A stretch of DNA of 64,000 nt from Phyllobacterium sp. T1293 (GTDB lineage: Bacteria; Pseudomonadota; Alphaproteobacteria; Rhizobiales; Rhizobiaceae), in NCBI RefSeq assembly GCF_020731415.2, contig NZ_CP088273.1, forward strand, positions 1,679,001 to 1,743,000. The letters run 5' to 3'. The position numbers were made by a program, and so were the translations under genes. A model generated the notes under the pieces. That model was not told the origin of the DNA. It was given only the letters and a program-made list of their open reading frames with translations, and ran no database searches. Below, in pieces: positions 42,902 through 51,772 of this stretch (its first letter is position 1; each line of letters opens with the position of its first letter).

Positions 42902-42904
42902 GCC

Positions 42905-43381
42905 ATGACCGGCGTAATCAAACCGCTTGTTAAAATCCAGAGCGACGATTTTGATACGGCTGCAGAAATTAGCCGCCTGACGTCAGGACGCCATGATATT
43001 GGTGCTGTCGTCACCTTCAGCGGGTTATGCCGCGACGAAGCGGGTACGCTCATTGCGCTCGAAATCGAGCACTATCCCGGCATGGCTGCCAATGAAATCA
43101 CCAAAATTGCCGATGAGGCCCTTTCGCGCTGGCCATTGACGGGGCTTACGGCCATTCATCGCTATGGCATGATCAAGCCGGGTGAAAACATTGTGCTTGT
43201 GGTTTCGGCTTCCGCCCATCGCCGGTCGGCGTTTGATGCGGCCTCTTTCCTGATGGATTATTTGAAGAATGCCGCGCCCTTCTGGAAGAAAGAGCATCTC
43301 GTCAGCGGTGCAGAGAGCAGCTGGGTTGAGGCCAAATCCACCGATGCTGCGGCGCTCAAGCGCTGGCACGAGGCCAAATAA
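42905..43381 (+). CDS. moaE: molybdopterin synthase, large subunit
   Basis: A 158-residue catalytic subunit that takes sulphur from MoaD to make molybdopterin. It has GAVVTFSGLCRDEAGTLIALEIEHYPGMA, shortened here to its start GAVVTFSGLCRD and the ALEIEHYPGMA block, HRYGMIKPGENIVLVVS and the catalytic Lys/Arg in FWKKEHL. It serves molybdoenzymes such as the one at 30.4-32.5 kb. Its stop shares one base with the next start. Confidence 0.93.
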   Translation: MTGVIKPLVKIQSDDFDTAAEISRLTSGRHDIGAVVTFSGLCRDEAGTLIALEIEHYPGMAANEITKIADEALSRWPLTGLTAIHRYGMIKPGENIVLVVSASAHRRSAFDAASFLMDYLKNAAPFWKKEHLVSGAESSWVEAKSTDAAALKRWHEAK

Positions 43382-43812
43382 TGCGGCGGCTTGCCATCCT
43401 CTCGCTTATTATCGGCTTTATCGGGGTGATCGCGCTGTTTGGTCTGTCATTCAAGGCCCGCAGTGAGCAGCGCGTACCAGTTATCACCGATGTGACCTGG
43501 CTGGCCGAAGACCTCGATGGCGGCGGGGTCATCGATTTTGCCCAGACGACGCTGATGATTGACCATGACGGCAATGTCAGCGGTTCCGGCGGCTGCAACC
43601 GTTTCATGAGCAAGGCCACATTCCGGGGGCTAAAACTGACATTCACGCCAGCCGCCGCAACCCGAAAACTCTGCCCGCCTGCCCTGATGAATCAGGAGAA
43701 CAAATTCTTTTCGGTGCTGGAGCAAACCCGCTCCTTTTTGGTGGTCGATGGCAAGCTGACCCTGCGTGGCACAGCGAGCAAAACCATCGCCCGTCTGGCA
43801 CGGCAGGACTGA
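43381..43812 (+). CDS. META-domain protein, membrane-anchored
   Basis: A 143-residue protein with one N-terminal membrane anchor (residues 4-24) and a META (HslJ-like) domain: VTWLAEDLDGGGVID, then GNVSGSGGCNRFMSKATF, the family's GxxGCNx(F/Y) block, and the end VVDGKLTLRGTAS. META proteins are small envelope proteins of unclear role (heat-inducible HslJ in E. coli). It is linked to moaE by a one-base overlap and ends before a terminator. Confidence 0.82.
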   Translation: MRRLAILSLIIGFIGVIALFGLSFKARSEQRVPVITDVTWLAEDLDGGGVIDFAQTTLMIDHDGNVSGSGGCNRFMSKATFRGLKLTFTPAAATRKLCPPALMNQENKFFSVLEQTRSFLVVDGKLTLRGTASKTIARLARQD

Positions 43813-43832
43813 TCCTACCCTTCACAAACAAA

Positions 43833-43856
43833 AAAGCCGGGACAAATCCCGGCTTT
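43833..43856. terminator. bidirectional terminator
   Basis: A perfect 10-base-pair stem (43833-43842 with 43847-43856), loop CAAA, with an A-run before and T-run after, between convergent META-protein and ndk genes. Confidence 0.93.
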
Positions 43857-43877
43857 CTTTTATCAGTCTCGAAGCAA

Positions 43878-44300
43878 TCAGCCGACGACTTCTGTACCGG
43901 AAAACCAGTAAGCGATTTCTTCTGCTGCTGTTTCAGGCGCATCGGAACCGTGAACGGAGTTTTCACCGATCGACAGAGCGAATGTCTTGCGGATCGTGCC
44001 TTCGTCGGCATTGGCTGGATTGGTGGCGCCCATGACTTCGCGGTTGCGAGCAATGGCGTTTTCACCTTCCAGAACCTGCACGATGGTCGGTGCGGAGGAC
44101 ATGAATTCAACGAGTTCGCCGAAGAATGGGCGATCCTTGTGAACAGCGTAGAAGCCTTCAGCTTCGCGGCGGCTCATCCAGACGCGCTTGGAAGCAACAA
44201 CACGAAGACCAGCCTCTTCCAGCTTCTGTGTGATGGCACCGGTAAGGTTGCGACGGGTCGCGTCGGGCTTGATCATCGAGAATGTGCGTTCAATCGCCAT
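43878..44300 (-). CDS. ndk: nucleoside diphosphate kinase
   Basis: A 140-residue enzyme that balances nucleoside triphosphates. It has the start [20 protein letters not shown], and the active-site histidine in [18 protein letters not shown], plus [17 protein letters not shown]. Length and sequence are normal for the family. Confidence 0.95.
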   Translation of the reverse strand: MAIERTFSMIKPDATRRNLTGAITQKLEEAGLRVVASKRVWMSRREAEGFYAVHKDRPFFGELVEFMSSAPTIVQVLEGENAIARNREVMGATNPANADEGTIRKTFALSIGENSVHGSDAPETAAEEIAYWFSGTEVVG

Positions 44301-44410
44301 GGAATAAAACCTTGTCGTTAGGGGAATTGGATGGCGGCTCTATAGCCGCAGGCAACTCCTTTGCCAAGGGGCAGTAACCATTTAACAGCCGCCATACTGT
44401 GATTGGGGGT

Positions 44411-44572
44411 GTGTGGTTCGTGGTTCGTGGTTCGTGGTTCGACAAGCTCACCATGAGGGAGAGTGAGGATGCAACAATAATCTCCAACGTTGCAGAATGT
44501 AGCTCCCCTCATCCTGAGCTTGTCGAAGGGCCTCATGGTGAGCTTGTCGAACCACGAACCACCACCCCCAAT
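44411..44572. repeat. long palindromic intergenic repeat, copy C
   Basis: Nearly complete inverted repeat with arms TTCGACAAGCTCACCATGAG (left) and the inverted match on the right, ending in TCGAACCACGAACC. The left end carries three tandem units of a 7-base sequence (GGTTCGT). The centre keeps TAATCTCCAACGTTGCAGAA and a shorter inverted element CCTCATCCTGAGCTTGTCGA. It lies between ndk and a GST gene. Confidence 0.88.
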
Positions 44573-44586
44573 CACGCATGACAGGT

Positions 44587-45279
44587 TTACTCAGCGGCGG
44601 TGATCTCGCGGGCAATACCGCCATGCAAATCCAAACAGCGCTCGAACCAGTCATAAACCGGATCGTTTTTATTCAGCAGCTTGAAGGGCGTGAGAACCCG
44701 CACCCACTGGAACGCACCAAACACAATATAATCGCTGAACAAAGGCCCCTCACCGCCAATAAACGGCTGCGACAACAGCATCTTGCGCATAGGTTCGAGA
44801 CTTCTGGTGAAAGCTTCGTGCTTGGCATCGCGCTCGGCGGCCACATCTTCAAGCGGGCGGCCAAAGATTTTCTCGCGACTGTCACGAAAATAGGCCTGAT
44901 TGGGCTCATCGAGAATATCATGCACCGGCATCAGGATAACCACGTTCAGGTAGGGATGCAGGGTCATCTGCGACCAGCCTTCGACAAAGCGGGCCATGGC
45001 CCGGCCACCCTCGCCTTTGAACAGCGATGGCCGGTCCGGATAATTGTCTTCCAGATAGAGTGCGATCTCAAAAGAATCCGCCACCCGCTTGTCACCGTCG
45101 CGGAGAATGGGAACTTTCGGCGAAAACGCGCCTTCCAGATCCGGAATACCTTTGAACGACACCCGATTGCGGTTGAACGGCAGCCCCTTATGCGCCAGTG
45201 ACATCACTGTCTTCCAGCAATGCGGGCTGAATGGACGGTTCAGATCCGTGCCGACGAGTTCGTGCAGAATGATTCCCAT
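44587..45279 (-). CDS. glutathione S-transferase N-domain protein
   Basis: A 230-residue GST-fold protein beginning MGIILHELVGTDLNRPFSPH and continuing CWKTVMSLAHKGL, with FKGIPDLEGAFSPKVPILRDGDKRVADSFEIALYLED as the glutathione site region (shown as FKGIPDLE to the YLED end). The C-terminal domain has EGPLFSDYIVFGAFQW. It differs from the other two GSTs. Its function is unknown. Confidence 0.86.
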   Translation of the reverse strand: MGIILHELVGTDLNRPFSPHCWKTVMSLAHKGLPFNRNRVSFKGIPDLEGAFSPKVPILRDGDKRVADSFEIALYLEDNYPDRPSLFKGEGGRAMARFVEGWSQMTLHPYLNVVILMPVHDILDEPNQAYFRDSREKIFGRPLEDVAAERDAKHEAFTRSLEPMRKMLLSQPFIGGEGPLFSDYIVFGAFQWVRVLTPFKLLNKNDPVYDWFERCLDLHGGIAREITAAE

Positions 45280-45345
45280 GGAAAGCCACCCTTCTTTGGA
45301 TATTATGGCAATAAGACTGACTCATTTCAGCGGAAAGTCAATTTG

Positions 45346-45858
45346 ATGGAACAGCATTTTCGCATGTTTGCGGCCTATAACCGCTGGGCAAATGAACGGC
45401 TCTATGCCGCCGCCGCCGCACTTGATGACGAGGATTACCGGCGCGATATGGGGGCGTTCTTCAAATCACTGCATGGGACGTTCAATCATCTCATGGTAGC
45501 GGATCGCGTCTGGCTTTATCGCTTTACCGGTGAAGGCGAAGCACCCAAGGCCCTTGATGCCATTCTGTTTGAGAACCGCGATGAATTGCAGGCAGCACGC
45601 GTCAAGGAGGATGCCCGCCTTATCAACTGGGTCAATGGGTTGAGCGGTGATGATATTGCCGGGCGGTTTACCTATACGACGATCACTGACATGCGCACGT
45701 TCAGCCAACGCATTGCACCAGCTTTGGCCCATCTCTTCAACCACCAGACGCACCATCGCGGACAGGCGCATACTATATTGACGTCACTGGGAACCTCCGC
45801 CCCAGCCCTTGATCTGATGCTGTTTCAGAGGAGTGAAGAAGGCCGGGCATATGCCTGA
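45346..45858 (+). CDS. DinB-family protein
   Basis: A 170-residue DinB/YfiT four-helix bundle with the metal triad: one His in FNHLMVADRVWL and two in LFNHQTHHRGQAHTIL. FRMFAAYNRWANERL opens the fold. DinB proteins of this group are putative metal-dependent thiol transferases, and some are stress-induced. The ATG at 45346 is chosen over an open frame that extends 42 codons into the divergent GST gene. GCGGAAAG lies upstream. Confidence 0.86.
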   Translation: MEQHFRMFAAYNRWANERLYAAAAALDDEDYRRDMGAFFKSLHGTFNHLMVADRVWLYRFTGEGEAPKALDAILFENRDELQAARVKEDARLINWVNGLSGDDIAGRFTYTTITDMRTFSQRIAPALAHLFNHQTHHRGQAHTILTSLGTSAPALDLMLFQRSEEGRAYA

Positions 45859-45872
45859 ACCATCGCATTAGC

Positions 45873-46020
45873 ATGGTTCGTGGTTCGTGGTTCGTGGTTC
45901 GACAGGCTCACCATGAGGGGGAGTGTGGATGCAACGATAATCTCCAACGTTGCAGAATTGAGTTCCCCTCATCCTGAGCCTGTCGAAGGGCTCATGGTGA
46001 GCCTGTCGAACCACGAACCA
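45873..46020. repeat. long palindromic intergenic repeat, copy D
   Basis: Same family as copy C, very similar in the centre (TAATCTCCAACGTTGCAGAA). Here both arms use CAGGCTCA instead of CAAGCTCA, a paired change that keeps the arms complementary. Three GGTTCGT units open the left arm. It lies between DinB and the ABC-F gene. Confidence 0.88.
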
Positions 46021-46112
46021 ATCATGCACAAATCCCCTATGCAGCCCCTATTTCCATAATCTCCCGCTAGCACGGCTTGCGAAAAACGCATTTCCCGTGC
46101 AAAAGCGCGGCC

Positions 46113-48011
46113 ATGCTTATTCTCAACGACATATCCGTGCGTATGGCCGGACGCCTGCTGATCGATCACGCCAACCTTAATCTGCCATCGGGCACAAAGG
46201 CGGGTCTGGTTGGGCGCAATGGCGCGGGCAAATCAACGCTGTTCAAGGTCATCACGGGCGAAATGCCAGCGGAAACCGGCGATTTCTTCCTGCCGAAGAA
46301 CATCCGCATCGGTCAGGTGGCGCAGGAAGCGCCGGGAACCGAAGATTCCCTGATCCAGATCGTGCTTGCCGCTGATCTGGAGCGCACCGCGCTGCTGGCT
46401 GAGGCCGAGACGGCGACCGACCCGAACCGCATTGCCGAAATCCATATTCGCCTCGTTGACATCGATGCGCATTCCGCCGAAGCGCGTGCCGGGGCGATCC
46501 TGTCGGGTTTGGGCTTTGACAGTGAAGCGCAAAAGCGCCCTGCCTCGTCCTTTTCGGGCGGCTGGCGCATGCGTGTGGCGCTGGCGGCGGTGCTTTTTGC
46601 CGAGCCTGATCTGCTGCTTCTGGACGAGCCGACCAACTATCTCGATCTGGAAGGCACGCTGTGGCTGGAGGATTATGTGCGCCGTTATCCGCATACGGTC
46701 ATCCTGATCAGCCACGACCGCGATCTTCTCAATTCAGCCGTCAATTCGATCATCCATCTGGATCAGACCAAGCTGACGCTGTGGCAGGGCAATTACGACC
46801 AGTTCGAACGCCTGCGCAGCGAAGCGCTGGAATTACAGCAGAAGCAGCGCACCAAGCAGGAAGCGCACCGCAAGCATATGGAAGCCTTCGTTGAGCGGTT
46901 CCGCGCCAAGGCATCAAAAGCCAAGCAGGCCCAGTCCCGCCTGAAAGCTCTGCAGAAGCTGAAGCCGATCTCTGCCGTGATCGAAGACCATGTGGCACCC
47001 TTCCATTTTCCCGAGCCGGAAAAGGTCGTGGCATCGCCGATCATCGCGATTGAAAGCGGTGAAGTTGGCTATACCCCCGGCAAGCCTGTTCTGAAACACC
47101 TCAACCTGCGTATTGATGCGGATGACCGCATTGCGCTGCTGGGTTCAAACGGCAATGGTAAATCGACGCTCGCCAAGCTGATCAGCGGACGCCTGCCCCT
47201 GCAAAGCGGCCGGATGACCGTGGCGCCCAACCTGAAGATTTCCTTCTTCGCCCAGCACCAGCTGGATGATCTGGTGCCTGACGATAATGCCATCGAGCAT
47301 GTGCGCAAGCTGATGCCCGATGCGCCGGAATCCAAGGTGCGCGCCCGCGTTTCGCAGATGGGGCTGGCCACGGTGAAGATGAACACCGCGGCAAAGGATC
47401 TTTCCGGCGGTGAAAAGGCACGGCTTTTGATGGGTCTTTCGACGTTTCAGGGTCCGAACCTGCTCATCCTCGACGAACCGACCAACCATCTGGATATCGA
47501 CAGCCGCGAAGCCCTGATGCATGCGCTGAATGATTTTGACGGCGCTGTCATCCTGATTGCCCACGACCGGCACCTGATCGAGGCCACCATGGACCGCCTC
47601 TGGCTGGTGCGTGACGGAGCAGTTGCACCTTACGATGGCGATCTTGATGCCTATCGCTCGCTGGTTCTGGCCGATGCCAAGGCCGAGCGGTCGGGCGGCA
47701 GCAAGATATCTTTCGATGAGGGACAAAAGCTGAGCAAAGCCGACCAGCGCAAGCTCGCCGCACAAAAACGCGAAGCCCTGAAGCCCTTGCAGAAAAAGAT
47801 TCAGGAAGCCGATGCCATGGTGCAGCGCTTCCAGAAGAAAGTCGAGACCTTGCAGGACCAGCTGGCAGACCCGATTATTTACAGCCGCGAACCCGCAAGG
47901 GCGACACAGATCGGCAAGGAAATCGGTTACGCCAAATCCTCGCTCGCCCGCGCCGAAGAGGAATGGCTCACGCTTTCAACCGAATATGAAGCGGCAATGG
48001 CTGATCTCTGA
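46113..48011 (+). CDS. ABC-F family ATPase
   Basis: A 632-residue soluble ABC-F protein with two ATPase domains and no membrane part. First Walker A GRNGAGKST and signature FSGGWRMRVALAAVLF, then the linker helix rich in Lys and Gln, then Walker A GSNGNGKST and signature LSGGEKARLLMGL, each with LLDEPTNYLD or LDEPTNHLD. A C-terminal coiled coil (about 545-632) makes it like Uup/YheS. ABC-F proteins act on stalled ribosomes at the exit site. Their substrate specificity is not evident here. A longer start, twelve codons earlier, has no ribosome site. Confidence 0.9.
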   Translation: MLILNDISVRMAGRLLIDHANLNLPSGTKAGLVGRNGAGKSTLFKVITGEMPAETGDFFLPKNIRIGQVAQEAPGTEDSLIQIVLAADLERTALLAEAETATDPNRIAEIHIRLVDIDAHSAEARAGAILSGLGFDSEAQKRPASSFSGGWRMRVALAAVLFAEPDLLLLDEPTNYLDLEGTLWLEDYVRRYPHTVILISHDRDLLNSAVNSIIHLDQTKLTLWQGNYDQFERLRSEALELQQKQRTKQEAHRKHMEAFVERFRAKASKAKQAQSRLKALQKLKPISAVIEDHVAPFHFPEPEKVVASPIIAIESGEVGYTPGKPVLKHLNLRIDADDRIALLGSNGNGKSTLAKLISGRLPLQSGRMTVAPNLKISFFAQHQLDDLVPDDNAIEHVRKLMPDAPESKVRARVSQMGLATVKMNTAAKDLSGGEKARLLMGLSTFQGPNLLILDEPTNHLDIDSREALMHALNDFDGAVILIAHDRHLIEATMDRLWLVRDGAVAPYDGDLDAYRSLVLADAKAERSGGSKISFDEGQKLSKADQRKLAAQKREALKPLQKKIQEADAMVQRFQKKVETLQDQLADPIIYSREPARATQIGKEIGYAKSSLARAEEEWLTLSTEYEAAMADL

Positions 48012-48035
48012 TGCAGTGACGTTGCAAGTTGCTAT

Positions 48036-48296
48036 GGTTGCATGCCCTGTAGTTCGTGGTTCGACAAAACAACCAAGAGGGAGATGGGTGATGCAACGCT
48101 AATCGTAGAGATTGCAGCATGAAGGGTGCAGAATAAAGCTCCCTGCAACGCACCCCTCTCCGTCATCCTATGGCTCCCATCTCTCCGTCATCCTCAGTCC
48201 TCGGGTTTAACCCGGGGACTGAGGATGACGGAGAGAGGTATCCACAGTCTCCCTCATGGTTGTTATGTCGAACCAGGAACCACAGGGCATGCAACC
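48036..48296. repeat. long palindromic intergenic repeat, copy E, with nested palindrome
   Basis: The outer ends form a perfect 15-base inverted repeat (48036-48050 with 48282-48296). Inside, the arms have the variant CATAACAACC type on the right and CAAAACAACC on the left. Nested at 48181-48235 is a second palindrome with 20-base arms ending in GACGGAGAG and a loop around CGGGTTTAACCCGG. It lies downstream of the ABC-F gene. Confidence 0.85.
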
Positions 48297-48363
48297 ACTC
48301 ATGCATGACAGGTTTTGCAATTCATCAACGAAAACAGCAAAAACGCTAGCTCACAAAATCACA

Positions 48364-48434
48364 AGAGAGGGGATTTGCAGGTCGAAATCCTCCCCTCTCC
48401 TGGATTTTCGGGAATTCAGCGGTGTGAATTCCCG
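48364..48434. other. two adjacent inverted repeats downstream of the MFS gene
   Basis: GAGAGGGGA with its complement after a short loop (48364-48399, with a two-base bulge), and a perfect 10-base stem CGGGAATTCA/TGAATTCCCG (48409-48418 with 48425-48434, six-base loop). Both lie beyond the end of the minus-strand MFS gene. No T-run follows on either strand, so they are not classical terminators. They could stabilise or end the MFS transcript. Confidence 0.5.
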
Positions 48435-48466
48435 AACAGTGCCCGCCCCAATAGAGGGCAGGTTTT

Positions 48467-49900
48467 CTATGAATTGAGGCAATCGGCGGCGAATACCGTT
48501 TTCTTGCGGAATGGCAGGGCAAATCCGGCGATCAGGGCAGCCAGGCCAATCATGGTTGAGACTGCAAAGATGGTCATTGTTGCATCGCGCAAGGCATCCG
48601 GGCTGGTTGCCTGCGGATAATTGGCAGCGTTGGCGACAAGTCCGGCAACCGCAGCGCCGATGGCATAACCGGCGGACTGCAATGTCGGCAGCAGGGCCGA
48701 TGCCCGGTCGCGCTCGCCATCACGCGCCGCTTCCATGACGCTTTGGCTTAAAAAGCCCCAGCTGACACCAAAACCGGCGCCGATGCTCATCTGACCGGCC
48801 AGAACCACCAGCGGCAGATCGGCAGAGAAACCAAGAACGAGAACGGCAAGCCCCGTGACCAAAAGCGTTGGTCCAAGACGGATCAACCATGAACGACGAC
48901 GCGGGTCCTGAATATTGGCGATCAGAATGGCGATTGTGCTCCATGCGACGGCAAAACTTGCACTGAATGCACCGGCCATTGTTGGACCATAGCCCCACAG
49001 ATTCTGCAGGGTCATCACGAGATAAACCGATGTGGAAGCCTGCGCGATGGGCATCAACAGGACGATCCACAGGCCGATACCAACCGTGGATGTAAGCGCG
49101 AAGGCATCCGATGGAAACAGCGGCGTGCGGCTGCGGCGATCCACAATCACAACGGCGGCAAGGACCGCAGCGGCACCGGCAACGAACAGCACTTCCATCG
49201 TCAAAGTCTGCATGATGCCTGCGAGCGCCACCAGCATGATGCCGCCTCCAATGGCTGCGAGCCGCAGGAATGGTACGGACAAACTCCCGGTCTCAGCGCT
49301 GGAGCGCGGGACGATACGGAAAACCAGCGTCATGAAGATCAAAGCCATGGGAACGTTGACGAGGAAAGCAGCGCGCCACGATACGGTTTCCGTGAGAATA
49401 CCGGCAACCAGCGGGCCGCCAAACGCGGCAATGGCCCACACCACAGCTTCCGCACCAAAGACTTTCGCCACAAGACGCGACGGGAAAAGTTCAGGAATAA
49501 GCGCATAACAGATGGCGGCAATCACACCCTCGCCCAGCCCCTGCAGCGCGCGGCCAACAAGCACTTCCGTCATCGATGAGGCGAAAGCGGCAATGAGTGT
49601 GCCGACCAGAAACACCAGCGCAGCGCCGACAAGCGCCCGGCGTGGCCCTAATTTGCCTTTCAATAGCGCACCGCTGGCACCACCGACGATGGAGAGCACC
49701 AGATAGAGCGTGAAAGCCCATGAGATGAGCGCCAGACCGCCGATTTCGCGTACTGCTGTCGGCAAGGACGTGGAAACCAGAAAGCCATTGAACGCAAACA
49801 ACGCCACGCCAAGGCAAAGCGTTGTTGTTGCAGCCGAATATTGCGGGCTTATCAGCTCGGACCAGCGTGCATCGCTGGTTTGATCTGTCGACTCTTGCAT
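48467..49900 (-). CDS. MFS transporter (DHA2-like exporter)
   Basis: A 477-residue major facilitator with 12-14 predicted helices, a motif A-like loop GKLGPRRALVGAALVF between helices 2 and 3 and the motif C-like GGPLVAGILTETVSWRAAFLVNVP, typical of drug-proton antiporters. The substrate is unknown. It is divergent from a SufR/DeoR-like regulator with a 94-base AT-rich spacer, an arrangement typical for a locally regulated exporter. Confidence 0.87.
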   Translation of the reverse strand: MQESTDQTSDARWSELISPQYSAATTTLCLGVALFAFNGFLVSTSLPTAVREIGGLALISWAFTLYLVLSIVGGASGALLKGKLGPRRALVGAALVFLVGTLIAAFASSMTEVLVGRALQGLGEGVIAAICYALIPELFPSRLVAKVFGAEAVVWAIAAFGGPLVAGILTETVSWRAAFLVNVPMALIFMTLVFRIVPRSSAETGSLSVPFLRLAAIGGGIMLVALAGIMQTLTMEVLFVAGAAAVLAAVVIVDRRSRTPLFPSDAFALTSTVGIGLWIVLLMPIAQASTSVYLVMTLQNLWGYGPTMAGAFSASFAVAWSTIAILIANIQDPRRRSWLIRLGPTLLVTGLAVLVLGFSADLPLVVLAGQMSIGAGFGVSWGFLSQSVMEAARDGERDRASALLPTLQSAGYAIGAAVAGLVANAANYPQATSPDALRDATMTIFAVSTMIGLAALIAGFALPFRKKTVFAADCLNS

Positions 49901-49994
49901 GGCGTCACCTCAATTAAATAAGTTTTATGTTTTTATATTCTCCTTAATAAAACAAGCAATAGCTTTTTAAAAATATTCTTGTTATCGTCTGGTG
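49901..49994. promoter_or_regulatory. divergent promoter/operator region of MFS and regulator genes
   Basis: 94 bases, strongly AT-rich, with TTAATTGA and several AATAAAAC-like stretches. Both genes must start here. A symmetrical operator was not clearly recognised. Confidence 0.45.
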
Positions 49995-50654
49995 ATGCAG
50001 GATCGTACCACAAATCGCATGCTCTATTCCCTGAAGGTGGCTGGCGCGCAAACAGCCGCATCGCTGGCGGACCGTCTTGGCATCACATCTGTTGCTGTTC
50101 GTCAGATGCTGGGGCGGCTGCAGGAGGACGGGCTTGTCGGCTTTGACGACAGCCGCGAGACTGTCGGTCGGCCAAAACGCTTCTGGCATTTGACCGACGA
50201 TGGCAACCGGCAGTTTCCAGACAACCATGCCGCCCTGACAGCCGATATTCTGGCTTCTGTATCCGCTGTTTTCGGCGATGCTGGTCTCGACAAGCTCATT
50301 TCCCATCGTGAAGCCACCACGCTTAATCATTACCGCAACGAGCTGTCCAATATAGATTCCATGGAGCAGCGCGTGGAGCGATTGGCGGAAATACGCTCTG
50401 CCGAAGGCTATATGGCGGAGATAAACCGCGATGAATCAGGCGCGTTGATTCTCGTCGAAAACCACTGCCCTATCTGTGTCGCTGCCAAAGCGTGCCAAAA
50501 GCTCTGCCGGTCAGAACTGGATGTGTTTCAGGCAGCGCTTGGCCCTGACGTGGAAATCAAGCGGTTCGAGCATATTCTGAAGGGTGCAAGACGCTGCGCC
50601 TACCGGATTACCGAGAAGCAAGCGGACAATCGTCAGCTGACGATGAGGCTGTAG
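49995..50654 (+). CDS. winged-helix transcriptional regulator, SufR-like with cysteine cluster
   Basis: A 219-residue regulator: an N-terminal helix-turn-helix wing (residues 10-70, TAASLADRLGITSVAVRQML and GRPKRFWHLTDDG) and a C-terminal part with ENHCPICVAAKACQKLC (Cys158, 161, 167 and 171) and Cys201 in RRCAYRI. Cys158, Cys171 and Cys201 match the cysteines that hold a [4Fe-4S] or [2Fe-2S] cluster in SufR-type repressors. It could sense redox, oxygen or iron and control the divergent MFS gene. The start is the ATG at 49995; a GTG one codon earlier is possible. Confidence 0.82.
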   Translation: MQDRTTNRMLYSLKVAGAQTAASLADRLGITSVAVRQMLGRLQEDGLVGFDDSRETVGRPKRFWHLTDDGNRQFPDNHAALTADILASVSAVFGDAGLDKLISHREATTLNHYRNELSNIDSMEQRVERLAEIRSAEGYMAEINRDESGALILVENHCPICVAAKACQKLCRSELDVFQAALGPDVEIKRFEHILKGARRCAYRITEKQADNRQLTMRL

Positions 50655-51181
50655 AGCATCGGGCTCATATAGGTGGTTCCAACACGCCAGTAATCACGCA
50701 TCGGCCCGCCTTCACATTCGAATCCGAGACGCTCGACAAGTTTGATCGAGGCTGCATTGTCAGGATGAATGATCGCCGAAATACGGTGTATTTTGAGATT
50801 CTCCGAGCAGTGATTGACGAGCGCCTGCACCGCTTCCCCCATCAGGCCGCGACCCTGCCATTCGGTTCGCAGGATGTAACCGATTTCAAGCCGGTGATTG
50901 CGCGCTTCGCGGTGATGATAATTGACCATGCCGATGCACTGGTCCGTCGTTCTGTCGGCCACGGCCCATGCCATCGTTTCATAGGGCGACGTGGTCTTGG
51001 CCAACACACGCAGCCAGCGCCGCGTTTCCTCAATCGTCTCGCAGGCGGAAAAATCCCAATATTGCGTCAGCTTTTCATTCCCGAGGCAAGCATGCAGCCC
51101 CTTCTCATCCCGGCTTTCAAACTGCCGCAAGCGCAGGCGCGGCGTCAGTAAAGTCGGGCAACCATTAAGCTGATGGGTCAT
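50633..51181 (-). CDS. GNAT acetyltransferase, RimJ/RimL-like
   Basis: A 182-residue acetyltransferase of the RimJ/RimL branch: LLTPRLRLRQFESRDEKGLHA at its start (only the first 18 residues given as the mark), EIGYILRTEWQGRGLMGEAV for the acetyl-CoA loop, and NAASIKLVERLGFECEGG. It probably acetylates protein N-termini or small amines. The start at 51181 shares one base with the stop of the membrane-anchored protein gene, so these are coupled. Its last 22 bases overlap the convergent regulator gene. Confidence 0.86.
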   Translation of the reverse strand: MTHQLNGCPTLLTPRLRLRQFESRDEKGLHACLGNEKLTQYWDFSACETIEETRRWLRVLAKTTSPYETMAWAVADRTTDQCIGMVNYHHREARNHRLEIGYILRTEWQGRGLMGEAVQALVNHCSENLKIHRISAIIHPDNAASIKLVERLGFECEGGPMRDYWRVGTTYMSPMLYSLIVS

Positions 51182-51771
51182 TACCGTCCCCATTTTGGTG
51201 CCTGCGGTGTGCTGGTGGGCTGTGCTTTGCGGCGTCCCAGCCGGATCAAACCAAAGAGGGCGACGGCAATCATGGTCAGACCAGCGGGGATGACCCACCG
51301 GTCAACCGTCGCCGCGCCTTTGCGCAGAACCAGATCAACCTGCGCCACTTCAAGACCATCCACATCGCCAGGCCCGATCTTGAATGTATAGTCGCCTGAC
51401 CCTACCGGATCGATATCACCCGCCCTGTCACGATAAACACGCGGCCCCTGCGGTGATCCCCGGTTGGCTGCCTGTGCGTTGACATAGGTCAGCGTTTTGA
51501 CCAGCACGTCCTTTCCATCGCGGGTGACGACGGAGGTCAATGCGCTGCGTCCTTCAGCCGGAATGAAATTGCGCAGCGGCTGCATATCCACAAAAACGCG
51601 GACAGGTCCGTCGCTATCCTTCAATGCTACAGTGATTGGCTTGTATGGCCCGGGTCGGTCAAACACCCGCCATGAACCTATCTCGGCACCGGAAAAATTA
51701 TAGATATACCAAGGATAACCGATCCCAAGCCCGATGCCAGCAATCAAAAGCAACAGCAGCAGCTTGCGCAT
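51181..51771 (-). CDS. membrane-anchored protein with two transmembrane segments
   Basis: A 196-residue protein: N-terminal helix (residues 3-22), a periplasmic beta-rich domain (about 23-160; GSWRVFDRPGPYKPITVAL and DSDGPVRVFVDMQPL) and a C-terminal helix (165-183) with a basic tail. No family is recognised. It is placed between holC and a GNAT gene and may be translated with them. The start at 51771 follows the holC stop by one base. Confidence 0.7.
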   Translation of the reverse strand: MRKLLLLLLIAGIGLGIGYPWYIYNFSGAEIGSWRVFDRPGPYKPITVALKDSDGPVRVFVDMQPLRNFIPAEGRSALTSVVTRDGKDVLVKTLTYVNAQAANRGSPQGPRVYRDRAGDIDPVGSGDYTFKIGPGDVDGLEVAQVDLVLRKGAATVDRWVIPAGLTMIAVALFGLIRLGRRKAQPTSTPQAPKWGR

Positions 51772-51772
51772 G

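Noticed and set aside
44411-46020. Possible CRISPR array from the repeated sequences
   Set aside because: The copies are long inverted repeats at separate intergenic sites, with no regular spacers and no cas genes.
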